Positions 1-12,344 are shown, counted from the first letter of the stretch. The stretch: 64,000 bases of DNA from Meandrina meandrites (GCA_963693305.1 OY855906.1:32565491-32629490), one strand, 5' to 3'. The notes: generated by a model from the letters alone, not told the origin. Numbers and translations are program-made.

Positions 1-210
1 TTTAGTCATCAATAAACTTCTTAAAGCATTACAACAAGACTGCTCTTTGAATTTGAATTGCAAGCGTTTTGCCAATGTTCATTTTGATTCGATTTCGGGG
101 TCTGGAATCATGAAAACAGCTGAATAGCTGAATAGCTATGCAGGCAGCCTGGGGGGGGGGGGGGGGGGGGGAAGGATACTCCACGTAAATTTGAGTGGGG
201 TTAGCCTGCC
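1..210 (+). repeat. Partial 352-bp satellite-like unit with G21 run
   Basis: This is a degenerate, internally deleted relative of the monomers tandemly repeated at 47976-50530. It shares the 'gtcatcaataaa' segment, the 'gccaatgttcattttgattc' segment and the 'ctgaatagctatgcaggcag' segment, and like them runs into a G homopolymer (151-171). It marks the left end of duplication arm A. Confidence 0.7.
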
Positions 211-792
211 TAGCTAGCGGCTTTATAGGGGTTACGCGCGTTCGAGAACGCGAGGAAGCCGCCGCGAGGGGCTAACTCGTGGTTTCGTCGCTTACTATGC
301 TCGCATCCAACAAAACCGCCAGTTACGCAGGCTAGCGCAGGTGGGGCGTGTGGCGCACCTCATAAAAAAGCCCTTACCCTTTACCCTATTTCAATCCAAA
401 ATATGCGATTTTTTCTGACCCTATTTCAGGTCTAATGCCAATTCAGAGCAAAAATCATATCAAATTGTTGACCAAAGTGCACAAACCAAATCCTATTTTA
501 GACCAAAAAGGTGAACTCTATAATCTATTTCAGTCAGACCACAACGCTTGAAATCCTTATCCTTTGGGGCCGCACACCTGAAGTTGTAGTCTATTTAGGC
601 TCAGAGCCCTCACTGTCTAGCATTCATTTTAGGGGTCTGGAATCACTCTAACGCATCCGCTGCAAATTTGCATTATTTTGATCGGTACTGTTTAGCAGGT
701 GGGGTATGTATTCATGATGAACTCTACTGTGAAAGACGAGGAGACGGATTGCAGTATGATGACAAATTATTTAGTTTTCACTTGCGTTTCAT
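211..792. other. Duplicated flank, no gene recognised
   Basis: The sequence matches 50520-51037 closely and is part of the A/B segmental duplication. I see no open frame with splice sites or a recognisable product. Confidence 0.6.
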
Positions 793-1047
793 TATCCCTG
801 TGTCCCTTTGTCAAGCCGGTAAAAAAAGTCATTAGAGATTAAAGGAAACTCTTTTGATAATTTTTTTGCTAGGCTGTATTTTTGTTCACCTGATAAATCA
901 TATAATTTTTGAAAAGCTGACTTTGTTCACACAAATGCGTTTTATAGTCATGAGCATTTGACAGCGTTTTTGAAAGCCTCCGTCTCCACTGTTCACTCTT
1001 ATATGACAGGAATGGCCCATGTATCTTCAAAAGCCGGCTTAGTTTTG
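793..1047 (+). repeat. Inserted dispersed repeat with 23-bp flanking duplication
   Basis: This insert is absent from arm B, where 51010-51055 runs straight through. The 22-23 bases ending at 792 ('agttttcacttgcgtttcat') recur at 1048-1070, as expected of a target-site duplication. The insert resembles 2663-2980 joined directly to 10090-10125, so it is a second copy of that sequence without the 7.1-kb nested insertion. Confidence 0.7.
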
Positions 1048-1070
1048 TTTAGTTTTCACTTGCGTTTCAT

Positions 1071-1850
1071 GGGGCAGATGGATGAAAAGGAAAGGAATTC
1101 CAAATGATTCCGAATTTGGCGAAAAGACAGTCCTTTCGAGCTCGCATGTACTGTTCGGGGCTCGCGGCTTCGCCGAACGCTGATCGTATATCGTGCTAGT
1201 TCGAGTTCGCCGCTCGCGAGCTTTGAAGGAACAAGGAAACTAGGCATGAACAGACTACTCGCAATATAGAAAAGGTCAACATTTCAATGGTTACCCGACA
1301 ATTTAACTGTTAACTGAGAACGTATAAAGCAGTTTAGACCAAATGTGAGAGAAATAGTGAATAGGCAAATGTTTATTATTAAAGCACATTGTGTCAATTG
1401 TACTGATTAATCGTAATTTAACGCTTACACCCATCCTGGACCTAAACGATAAAAGTATTTCGAGGCTGTTAAGCTGAAAACTATTTCAAGTCGCAAATTT
1501 TATCTTACGCGCAGCAGAGGGAAACAAAAGCACTCCACAGCTGAAAATGACCAAGCGAGCTGAAACTTCTGCATGGCAACGAGCCGTTTTGTGGAACAGT
1601 ATTTTCTTTCTCGTTGCATGGCATTAACTGAGCTACATACAAGTGAAAGATTAGCAGCAAAAGATGGAAGTTAAGATGTCGAACGAAAACAGTTTCCTCC
1701 TCTACAAGACCAGATTTGAGTTTTGACGATGATTGAAATCCACTAAAAGCCATTTGTAACTTAATCAAAAATTTGAGAAAACAAACAAACATTTGATAGC
1801 AAAATGCATGTTGCATAACTTAAAATACATGCATAGTTTAACTGGTAATA
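1071..1850. other. Duplicated flank, no gene recognised
   Basis: The sequence matches 51040-51828. A minus-strand open frame of about 100 codons exists in both arms (1505-1816 and 51470-51787), but it diverges by a frameshift between the copies and has no recognisable domain. I do not call it a gene. Confidence 0.5.
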
Positions 1851-1857
1851 CACTTAC

Positions 1858-1913
1858 CAATTCCTGATCAACTGCCAGTCTTAAATCGTCAAAAGATTCT
1901 TTGTAAGAGTAGC
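1858..1913 (-). other. Exon-like 56-nt segment (arm A)
   Basis: On the minus strand the segment is bounded by an AG acceptor (rc of 1914-1915) and a consensus GTAAGT donor (rc of 1852-1857). It is open in one frame, reading YSYKESFDDLRLAVDQEL after a split codon. The arm-B copy at 51829-51884 keeps both splice sites and the frame. I do not recognise the product. It lies downstream of the copy-A kinase stop codon, so it would belong to a different gene, or it may be a chance match. Confidence 0.35.
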
Positions 1914-2590
1914 CTACGATCAGTCAACACGAAAACAGTGCTTAGGCGAATGCTTACACGGTTGACTCCTTTCGGGGATTCACAGACATATCATGAGTAT
2001 GCAGACAAAGAGAGTAAACAAGTGTCACAAAATTATGTCACTGTACAAAATAATCGGTCTGTGCGGGAAAAACGTGTTAGAAAATGTAGTGGCTTTAAAG
2101 TAGGTGGGAAAATATTTCAGTTTTGTTATGTCCTTCATAAGCCATGATTCAGCGGAAACTTATTTCGCGAAAAGTTTGTATTGTGTGACGCTGACCCGGG
2201 CCGTCAGAAGTTTGGCAAGCTTTCAAACAAGGCTTGTTTCAAAGATTTGCATACCTTCTAATGTTGCCAAAATTTTACGTTTAACGAACGAAGACCCGAA
2301 CGGGTGTTCTTCGGTGTTTCACCGGTCGAAAGAAATTGAACTGTTTGCTTGGTTGCAGTTTTCAAATTCTTTTTATACAGGTATGCGCGCGAAAAAAAAT
2401 GGTAAAAGTTTTAAACAATATTTTAGGCTATGATTTAAAGGTTATCTATCATTGTTGATGAAATCTTAAACCTCCTCATCCGTAAAATTAAAAAAAAAAC
2501 ATTCGCGTTGAATTCTCATAGAACCCTTTTCCGTATAAGACGTCATCTCCATAAATAAAGGACGCACAAACAGACAAAAATATTGCTCTA
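1914..2590. other. Duplicated flank, nothing recognised
   Basis: The sequence matches 51885-52560 in arm B with scattered small indels. Plus-strand open frames here are not preserved in arm B. Confidence 0.5.
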
Positions 2591-2661
2591 TACTATACTA
2601 TACTATACTATACTATACTATACTATACTATACTATACTATACTATACTATACTATACTAT
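2591..2661. repeat. (TATAC)n microsatellite
   Basis: About 14 tandem pentanucleotides. Arm B at 52568-52580 has only one or two units, so the array expanded in A or contracted in B after the duplication. Confidence 0.95.
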
Positions 2662-3040
2662 TATCCCTTTGTCAAGCCAGTAAAAAAAATCATTGGAGAT
2701 TAAAGGAAACTCTTTTGATAATTTTTTGCTAGGCTAGGTATGCTAGGTATTTTTGTTCACCTGATAAATCATATAATTTTTGAAAAGCAGACTTTTCACT
2801 TTAGGCCCCGTCCATAATAGCCCGCATGCGTGTTTTTCAGCGCCACGTTTTTACTAAATATGCATCTGTTCACATATCGTTTTCACAGGGTTTTCACTGT
2901 TCACACAAATGCGTTTTATAGTCATGAGCATTTGACAGCGTTTTCGAAAGCCTCCGTCTCCACTGTTCACTCTTATATGATAGCGGAGCTCCAGCACGCG
3001 AAGCGCGCCAGCGGAGCACCATGGGTAAGAAATTTTGGTA

Positions 3041-5319
3041 GCGGAGCTCCAGCGCGCGAAGCGCGCCAGCGGAGCACCATGGGTAAGAAAATTTGGTAAA
3101 CCATCAAGCCCAGAAAATTTGGTAATCACGTGACCGTACGAGCGTCCGAGCGTCCGAGCGTCCGTCCGTACAGACTCTGGGGGAGAGGGAGGGGAGTCAC
3201 AGGACAATTACCGCCTTGGTTACTGTTAAATCTTTGATATTGAACTTCCATGTCATGGTCAATTGACAGCTGTCAAAACAAGGTATTTGCTGACCAGTAT
3301 CACATGACCATATCGCGGGCTCAGGCGTAGAGCTAATCGAGGTGACGTCTTTTTTGGAAGTTGACCGCTGACCAGGTAATGGTTTTCCAGTTGATCGCGG
3401 GCTCAAGTAGTCAGTTTTTTACTTAGCCTGATAATTTTATCATCGCGTAAATTCAGATTTAAATAAAGGGCAAGGTAAATAACCGACAAGCTCTGCTTTT
3501 AGGCTTGGCTTAATCTATTTTAGAAATAATTAGTTTAGTTTTTTCGCATGTTAAATGAATGATCTGGACATTTCATTTCAACTTAAACGAAGCAATTGTA
3601 CGAAAAGGCGGCAAATCTTTGGTACGCTGTTCACCTTTAAAGCTGAATGAAAGACACGAAGAAAGCTGCTGACAAACATCGATTTTCGTGAATATTTCTC
3701 GCTTTATTTACTATCTACATCATGGAAACTTATGCCAAATGATTTAGGACAACCTCTTAACGGGAAGATCCGAAATAATTGCCGATTTGAACATGATATA
3801 CTGGATAACAAGTCAAAAAGAGCGCGATGTGCAGGGTTCGACCTACGGCTGAGCAAGGCTGAATATCACTGAATTGAGCTCAAACAAAAGTGAATTTAGA
3901 GCCGATCAAGTTCATTGAAGTAAAGGATAAAAGACTGTTAAAGGCTACACCGATGGAAAGAGAGAAATTGATGTTCGGTGATAATTCATATAATGTATAT
4001 GTCGGTTGTGTTGGACTAAGCTTGCAACGAATTTGCCGTGTTCGTCTCCGACATTATTGGGCTGGTTTGAAAGCTTATCCCTGCAGAATTTATAAGCCGT
4101 CTTCAATAATGAGGTAACAAACGTAAATGTATGCACTAAGCATAAGCCTAATTTTATATTGAGAGAATTATATTTCATTTATGAATGAATTTGAAGTTGT
4201 GTCGGTTTTCAGATCTTCACGTAAATATTTATCAAGCCTGTTCATGTTTGTACATTTTACACATTTGTTTAGTAAATATTTTGTTTAGACTAATTATTTT
4301 CAGTTTTAGTTATTGGAGTTAACTGTGATGTTCATTATTGGATGTTGAAAACAAATTATTTAGCTTCACGGATCAAAATCGCGATTTCGGCTCGCTTGCA
4401 TTTGTTTTGTTTCTCTTTATAATATCACTGCTTGTTAGTGAGTGTGTTGAATTTGCCGGTTTCGTTGCGAGTTACCTGCGCTAGGCTGAGTGGGTTCAGA
4501 CTTAACCTACCGCATATTTACTTACCAGAAATGAAGAAAATTCATTCAGTTCTCTACATAAAATTCCCTTAGGTATTTAGCAACGCGTACGATAAAACAG
4601 AATTAGTAAATCGTGCAACTAAACCGCAACGAAAAGAAGACGGTTCAAAACAGTCAAAACATCATTGTAAGCTTATTCTAAGTTAGCGTGCACCACTTTC
4701 CAAATCACAAACTGCCACAATTCTTACACAAACACTGCTTTAAAATGACCTACATAACCGGCACCATCAATTTGCAGTGTTTGTTTTGCCGCCGTGATTT
4801 TTTCAGTTTGCCGTGGCGTGAGTTCATTTAGTTTACTGTGTTTAGCAGCGAGTTCACTTTATTTTTCTGTACGTACTTTGTTTTTGCCTTAAGTTGATTT
4901 TCTTGCCCTAACAGTTTTGTAGTAATCAAAACAACGTCAAGGTTCTTTTTACCTTGAATAACTCATAGAGATCTTAGAGGTGTATTACGAATTAGTGTAC
5001 AGTAAACGTTGTAAAAAGTTTTACTAAGATTTGTTTTGCGCCTACGTGCGTACGTGAGAAACCCAATAAAGTGCACTCGTCAATTTCAATTTTAGAACCT
5101 GTCACTAAAGGCAGGACAATTCAGACGGGTTAATCACGAAATATATTGACGTCGCTTTGGTCAACAAAATCATGAGAGGTTTTTTGTAACTACATGGGCC
5201 ACCGTATAAGCCTAGAAATATAGTGTGGTTTCTTATTTGGTAATACTGTAATTTACTCGAGCAAAAAAAAGAAATGATAAATGGGAGCTCCGCTTTTAGG
5301 CCTGCCTAAATCTATATAT
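3041..5319 (+). mobile_element. Nested copy 1 of the TA-targeting element
   Basis: This 2279-bp copy sits inside the outer element after 'ttttggTA', and the outer sequence resumes at 5320 with 'TAaaccatcaag'. The 5' end is GCGGAGCTCCAGCGCGCGAA and the subterminal inverted copy lies at about 5284-5293. Internal features are a short (GAGCGTCC)n run near 3140 and a degenerate copy of the 3' end ('gctctgcttttaggcttggc') near 3490. The latter suggests the element grew by reading past an older 3' terminus. Confidence 0.85.
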
Positions 5320-6209
5320 TAAACCATCAAGCTGAGAAAATTTGGTACTCACGTGACCATACGAGCGTCCGAGCGTCCGAGCGTCCGTCCGTAAAGACTC
5401 TGGGGGAGGGGGAGGGGAGTCACAGGACAATTGCCGCCTTGGCTAATGTTAAATCTTTGATATTGAACTTCCATGTTATGGTCAATTGACAGCTGTCAAA
5501 ACAAGGTATCCGCTGACCAGTATCACATGACCATATCGCGGGCTCAGGCGTAGAGCTAATCAAGGTGACGTCTTTTTTGGAAGTTGACGCTGACCAGGTT
5601 ATAGTTTTCCAGTTGATCGCGGGCTCAAGTACTCATTTTTTACTTGGCTTAGCCTGGTAATTTTATCATCGCGTAAATTCAGATTTAAACAAAGGTAAAT
5701 AACCGACAAGCTCTGCTTTTAGGCTTGGCTAAATCAATTTTAGAAATGATTAATTTACTATTTTTTATGTTAAATAAATGAACTGGACATTTCATTTCAA
5801 CTTAAACGAAGCGATTGTATAAAAAGGCGGCAAATCGTTGGTACGCTGTTCACCTTTAAAGCTGAATGAAAGACGCGAAGAAAGCTGCTGGTGAACATCG
5901 ATCTTCGTGCATATTTCTCGCTTTATTTACTCATCTACATCATGGAAACTTATGCACAGTGATTTAGGACAACCTCTTACGGGGAGATCCGAAATAATTG
6001 CCGGTTTGAACATGATATATTGGATAACAAGTCAAAAAGAGCGCGATGTCCAGGGTTCGACCTGCGGCTGAGGAAGGCTGAATATCACTGAATTGAGCTC
6101 AAACAAAAGTGAATTCAAAGCCGATCAAGTTCACTGAAGTGAAGGATAAAAGACTGTTAAAGGCTACACCGATGGAAAGAAAAAAATTGATGTTCGCTGA
6201 TAATTCATA

Positions 6210-8389
6210 GCGGAGCTCCAGCGCGCGAAGCGCGCCAGCGGAGCACCATGGGTAAGAAAATTTGGTAAACCACCAAGCCGAGAAAATTTGGTAATCACGT
6301 GACCGTACGTCCGTCCGTCCGTCCGTCCGTACAGACTCTGGGGGAGGGGGAGGGGAGTCACAGAACAATTACCGCTTTGGTTACTGTTAAATCTTTGATA
6401 TTGAACTTCCATGTCATGGTCAATTGACAGCTGTCAAAACAAGGTATCCGCTGACCAGTATCACATGACCATATCGCGGGCTCAGGCGTAGAGCTAATCG
6501 AGGGGACGTCTTTTTTGGAAGTTGACCGCTGACCAGGTAATGGTTTTCCAATTGATCGCGGGCTCAAGTACTCAGTTTTTACTTAGCCTGATAATTTTAT
6601 CATCGCGTAAATTCAGATTTAAATAAAGGGCAAGGTAAATAACCCGCAAGCTCTGCTTTTAGGCTTAGCTAAATCTATTTTAGAAATACAGTATTTAGTT
6701 TAGTTTTTTCACATGTTAAATAAATGATCTGGACATTTCATTTCAACTTAAACGAAGCGATTGTTCGAAAAGGCGGTAAATCTTTGGTACGCTGTTCACC
6801 TTTAAAGCTGAATGAAAGATGCGAAGAAAGCTGCTGGCGAACATCAATTTTCGCGAGTATTTCTCGCTTTATTTACTCATGCACATCATGGAAACTTATG
6901 CCAAATGATTTAGGACAACCTCTTAACGGGAAGATCCGAAATAATTGCCGATTTGAACATGATATACTGGATAACAAGTCAAAAAGAGCGCGATGTCCAG
7001 GGTTCGACCTGCGGCTGAGCAAGGCTGAATATCACTGAATTGAGCTCAAACAAAAGTGAATTCAGAGCCGATCAAGTTCACTGAAGTGAAGGATAAAAGA
7101 CTGTTAAAGGCTACACCGATGGAAAGGAAGAAATTGTTGTTCGGTGATAATTCATATAATGAATATGTCGCTGGTGTTGGACTAAGCTTGCAACGAGACT
7201 GCCGTGTTCGTGTCCGATATTATTGGGCTGGTTTGAAAGCTTTGCCCTACAGAATTTATAAGCCTTCTTCAATAATGAGGTAACAAACGTAAATGTATGC
7301 ACTAAGCATAAGCCTAATTTTATATTGAGAGAATTTATATATTTCATTAATGAATGAATTTGAAGTTGTGTAGGTTTTCAGATCTTCACGTAAATATTTA
7401 TCAAGCCTGTTCATGTTTGTACATTTTACACATTTATTTTGTTTAGTAAATATTTTGTTTAGACTAATTATTTTCAGTTTTAGTTAGTGGAGTTAACTGT
7501 GATGTTCATTATTGGATTTTGAAAACAAATTGTTTAACTTCACAGATCAAAATCACGATTTCGGCTCGCTTGCATTTGTTTTGTTTCTCTTATCTCTGCT
7601 TATTAGTGAGTGTGTTGAATTTGCCGGTTTCGTTTCGAGTTACCTGTGCTAGGCTGAGTGGGTTCAGACTTAACCTACCGCATATTTACTTACCAGAAAT
7701 GAAGAAAATTCATTCAGTTCTCTACATAAAATTCTCTTAGGCATTTTAATAGCAACGGGTACGATGAAACAGAATTAGTAAATCATGCAACCAAACCGCA
7801 ACGAAAAGGAAGACAGTTCAAAACAGTCAAAACAACATTGTAAGCTTATTCTAAGTTAGCGTGCACCAGTTTCCAAATCACAAACTGCCACAATTCTTAC
7901 ACAAAAACTGCTTTAAAATGACTTACATAACCGGCACCATCAATTTGCAGAGTTTGTTTTGCCGCCGTGATTTTCTCAGTTTGCCGTGCCGTGAGTTCAT
8001 TTTGTTTACTGTGTTAAGCAGCGAGTTTACTTTGTTTCTGTTTTTGCCTTGAGTTGATTTTCTTGCTCTGATGGTTTTGTAGTAATAAAAACAAGGTCAA
8101 GGTTCTTTTTACATTGAATAACTCATAGAGGTCCTAGAGGTGTATTACGAATTATGCACTTGTCAATGTTAAGCCCCAGTTTGGGGGGGGGGGGGGGGGG
8201 GGGGGGGGGGCTACCCACGGGAATTTGACATCATGAAGCTCTCCCAGGGTAGGGATTTTGACATCTAAAATGGTCTGCTGGGTTAGAAATTTAAGTGGAT
8301 ATATGGCAAATTTGACATTCACTAGGTGCCCAGGGGTGGGGAATTTGACTTTGGCTTCCAGAAAATGTCAAAATCCCCTGGGTCTGCCC

Positions 8390-8422
<33 letters not shown>

Positions 8423-8755
8423 CAGGTGCATTAGTGTACAGTAAACGTTGTAAAAAGTTTGACTAAGATTTGTTTTGCACCTACGTGCATACGTGAGGAA
8501 CCCAATAAAGTGCACTCGTCAATTTCAAGTTTAGAACCTGTCACTAAAAGCAGGAAAATTTATACGGGTTAACCACGAAATATATTGACGTCGCTTTCGT
8601 CAACAAAATCATGAGAGGTTTTTTGTACCTATATGGGCCACCGTATAAGCTAAGAAATATAGTGTGGTTTCTTATTTGGTAACACTGTAATTTACTCGAG
8701 CAAAAAAAAGATAAATGCATGGGAGCTCCGCTTTTAGGCCTGCCTAAATGTATAT
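6210..8755 (+). mobile_element. Nested copy 2 of the TA-targeting element
   Basis: Inserted in the outer element after 'aattcaTA' (6208-6209), which resumes at 8756 with 'TAtattgtatatg'. Copy 1 shows the unbroken site near 3990. The length is 2546 bp, or 2267 bp after subtracting the PIF-type MITE at 8155-8430 and its 3-bp duplication. Same termini as copy 1. The (CGTC)n run is at about 6307-6329. Confidence 0.85.
8155..8430. mobile_element. PIF/Harbinger-type MITE with long G and C runs
   Basis: A 276-bp element with near-perfect ends ('tgcacttgtcaatgttaagc' and its complement) flanked by TTA (8152-8154 and 8431-8433). The paralogous sites near 4995 and 9758 read 'gaattagtgt' without insertion, so boundaries and duplication are seen directly. 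A G28 run follows the left end and a C16 run precedes the right end, which would pair in the hairpin. TTA is the usual PIF/Harbinger target. Confidence 0.9.
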
Positions 8756-10207
8756 TATATTGTATATGTCGGTGGTGTTGGACTAAGCTTGCAACGAAGC
8801 TGCCGTGTTAGTCTCCGATATTATTGGGCTGGTTTGAAAGCTTTGCCCTGCAGAATTTACAAGCCTTCTTCAATAATGAGGTAACAAACGTAAATGTGTG
8901 CACTAGGCATAAGCCTAATTTTATATTGAGAGAATTATATTTCATTTATGAATGAATTTGAAGTTGTGTCGGCTTTCAGATCTTCCCGTAAAAAATTTAT
9001 CAAGCCTGTTCGTGTTTGTACATTTTATACAGACACATTTGCTTAGTAAATATTTCGTTTAGACTAATTATTTTCTGTTTTAGTTAGTGGAGTTAACTGT
9101 GATGTTCATTATTGGATCTTGAAAACAAATTATTTAGCTTCACGGATCAAAATCACGATTTCGGCTCGCTTGCATTTGTTTTGTTTCTCTTATCACTGCG
9201 TATTAGTGAGTGTGTTGAATTCGCCGGTTTCGTTGCGAGTTACCTGTGCTAGGCTGAGTGGGTTCAGACTTAACCTACCGCATATCAGTTACTTACCAGA
9301 AATGAAGAAAATTCATTCAGTTCTCTACATAAAATTCTCTTACGTATTTAGCAACGCGTACGATAAAACAGAATTAGTAAATCATGCAACCAAACCGCAA
9401 TGAAAAGAAGACGGTTCAAAACAGTCAAAACAACATTGTAAGCTTATTCTAAGTTAGCGTGCACCACTTTCAAAATTACAAACTGCAACAATTCTTACAC
9501 AAAAACTGCTTTAAAATGACTTTCATAACCGGAACAATCAATTTGAGTTTGTTTTGCCGCCGTGATTTTCTCAGTTTGCCGTGGCGTGAGTTCATTTAGT
9601 TTACTGTGTCTAGCAGTGAGTTCACTTTTTTTTTGTACGTACTTTGTTTTTGCCTTGAGTTGATTTGCTTGCCCTGACAGTTTTGTAGTAATCAAAACAA
9701 GGTCAAGGCTCTTTTTACATTGAATAACTCATAGATGTCCTGGAGGTGTATTACGAATTAGTGTGCAGTCTAAACGTTGTAAAAAGTTTTACTAAGATTT
9801 GTTTTGCGCCTACGTGTGTACGTGAGGAACCCAATAAAGTGCACTCGTCAATTTCAGACGGGTTAACCCCGAAATACATTGACGTCGCTTTCGTCAACGA
9901 AATCATGAGAGGTTTTTAAGATATTAAGTTTAACCATGAGCGATTAAAATTTATTTTGTACCTATATTGGCTACCGTATAAGCTTAGAAATATAGTGTGG
10001 CTTCTTATTTGGAAACATTGTAATTAACTCGAGCAAAAAAATTAATAAACGGGAGCTCCGCTTTTAGGCCTGCCTAAATGTATATATTAGGAATGACCCA
10101 TGTATCTTCAAAAGCCGGCTTTAGTTTTCGCCGCTGATGGCGGCACCCCGGCGTTTTTGTAACGTTTTCAAATTTTTTAACTCTGACGGTGATTAATGGG
10201 AAAGTAA

Positions 10208-10986
10208 AGGCCCATTCCAAACGCCGCTCCACTCATGTGCCGAACCTAACTGGTGAATAATGTACGGCAGAAGAGCGGCGTTTGAATCAGTTTGGTCCGG
10301 CAGTTTTAATTAGGTTCGGCAAACAACGTTAAGTTCGGCAGGGTCTGCCGCACTATGCGGCATTGGAGCGGCGGCTGATTCATACGGCGTTCTTCTCATG
10401 TGCTGAACCTAATGCATGAATTACTGTAATGTATTTTCGATATAACAGCGCTCATGATTGGTCTAAAGTGGAATGGCGTGACTAGGTCTGACCAGTCGTG
10501 TATGAAGCACGACGGCATAAAATTCCGGGGAAATTAATTCGCTCACCGGGCTCGCATTTTGTTTATCTTTTAATATGTTTCAGCTCAAGAAAAGCGGAAC
10601 TTCATGGGAAAATTGTTTTGGTGGTAATTCCTTTTTGCTGTTTCCCCAATTTGTGAGATCAGATTTGTAGATTAGCATTTACAAACTAATTCTCGAGAGA
10701 AAACCAGTTTAAATAAAATAAATCTCGCGGAATGAATTTGCTTTTCCGGAAATATTATTATTATAGCAAAACTTGCGTAATAATTTGCTGATTTCGACTG
10801 CAAAAACCTTTTATCATCCTCAACGCAGACGTTCAGTCAACATTATTATTGTTAACGACTTGTTTCCGCGAATTAAGTTCGACACAAATACGCCGTTTGA
10901 ATCAGCTGTCGCTCCAAAGTCTCTCCAAGGTCGAACCTTACTGAGTTAGGTTCGGCACATGAGTGGAGCGGCGTTTGGAACGGGCC
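10208..10986. mobile_element. PIF/Harbinger-type MITE, 43-bp inverted ends
   Basis: The ends are 'ggcccattccaaacgccgct' and its complement 'gcggcgtttggaacgggcc', with the match continuing to about 43 bp. The element is flanked by TAA (10205-10207 and 10987-10989). Arm B reads 'aaagtaatttcttcc' at the same place (52926-52940), confirming the insertion. Inner copies of GAACCTAA/TTAGGTTC and GCCGC/GCGGC occur near both ends. No coding sequence is visible. Confidence 0.85.
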
Positions 10987-10989
10987 TAA

Positions 10990-12344
10990 TTTCTTCCAAC
11001 TTTGCTCGTTCCACTATTTTTTTAAAATAATTATCGTACAAAACAAACACGAAAAGAAACAGAAACAGAATACATTAAATTACATAAAAGCTAACTAAAA
11101 AACAGTCATAACAATGAATTTTATTCCAAGAAGTCTAACGTTAGCAAGTCAATAATATCACCACCCTTTAAAAAACTTAGCAAAACACACTTTATTTCCT
11201 ATTACTTGTACAATTTTCTCAATGAGATATTTAACATTAAGCTTTGCATTGCCTAATGTCGAAAAACAAACTGTGTTTTCCTAAATCTCACAATGGGAAA
11301 GGTTCCGTTCTAGCAGCACCTCTTCAGGAATTCGATTCCACGCAATTTTAATTTATTACAACTTGTTGAATACCTTACTAAATTATACGTCCACGTATTA
11401 TTTTAAGAACAAAAATTAACGGTTTCTTTGTTAAAGAGCTCTATCTAAAAATAAGAAATAGATTTATAAACTATCAGATGTCGAAAATCCCTTTGTTTCT
11501 AATTTAAATCTTTTGCAATTGCAGGAAGATATCATCTCAGCAGTCTTCCATCACTGCATTTCTGATTATTAAACTATGGTGGTATAATAAAATCAATTAT
11601 TTTGTATTTAACTTATAGACACGGAATGAGTGGTCCTCTTAGTTCTGACAAAACATAGTCAATTGTTTGCATGTCACTCGCGCTAGTAAAAAATCTATTC
11701 TGCAACATTGTGTTCCTTATTAAGTAAAATATTCCTTTCTATATATTGGAGAAAAGGTTAATTATGTATTGGTTTCCGGCATTTTTCAGTATTTTTGTTT
11801 GAGGGGAGTTGGATGTAGTTTAACTATTAGGGCATAAGGATAGAACAAAGAAAACGTAGGACAAAACTTGTACCGTTAACAAATTAATCGTGACCGCGCA
11901 AAAATGGTCACGTGGCAGGCCAAGTCCAGAAAATGGAGTTTGGGAAGACTCCGAAGTGAAGTATCTTCTCCTTTGCTTGGCCTTTCGAAGTAATTTTGAA
12001 TTTTTCTGCTGTAATAAAGTATAACAGAACTGCAGTCGTGGATTCTAGCAATGTTTTGTCCGTTACTGTTGAATGTGTAAAAAAAAGTTGAAAAAGGCCA
12101 AGCATGGATGAAAGTTCTTCCTCACTAGTGAATTTTGATATCACCTGCAGCCAATTGTTCTAGACCTAAATTGTTACATCTCCTTTATGCCTGTGAAGGT
12201 TTGTTACCATTTGTCACAACGAAATTATTTTCTTTAATCTAAAAGAGTTCTTGTGATATCTAAGTGCTATTAAACATTTTAAATCTCAATGAGTAAACAG
12301 AGCAACACTATAGGTTGCAGCAGTGAAAGCTTGTTCATTCCCAT
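10990..12344. other. Duplicated 3' flank of RTK copy A
   Basis: The sequence matches 52940-53914. About 375 bp at roughly 11655-12030 is present here and missing in arm B, including most of a minus-strand open frame at 11908-12144 that I do not credit. No gene is recognised. The end nearest 12345 should hold the 3' UTR of copy A. Confidence 0.5.

Larger units (their letters stand above)
2983..10087 (+). mobile_element. Outer copy of a self-nesting TA-targeting element
   Basis: The insert is flanked by TA (2981-2982 and 10088-10089). Arm B at 52831-52850 shows the uninterrupted site 'tatgataggaatgg'. The outer copy is split into 2983-3040, 5322-6209 and 8758-10087, about 2.28 kb in total, by two further copies of the same family. 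It begins GCGGAGCTCC and ends GGAGCTCCGC, then a hairpin (TTTAGGC-ct-GCCTAAA), then an AT tail. No protein domain is visible, so the element is non-autonomous. The terminal arrangement recalls Helitron2/Helentron asymmetric repeats, but that family's T-T target is not seen here. Confidence 0.8.

Noticed and set aside
2591..2661. CRISPR-like regular repeat
   Set aside because: Pure pentanucleotide microsatellite without spacers, in a eukaryotic genome. No CRISPR array is present in the window.
3890..4117. 75-codon frame repeated at 7056-7283 as a gene family
   Set aside because: The repetition is due to nested element copies, the frame is not kept in the outer copy, and no domain is visible.
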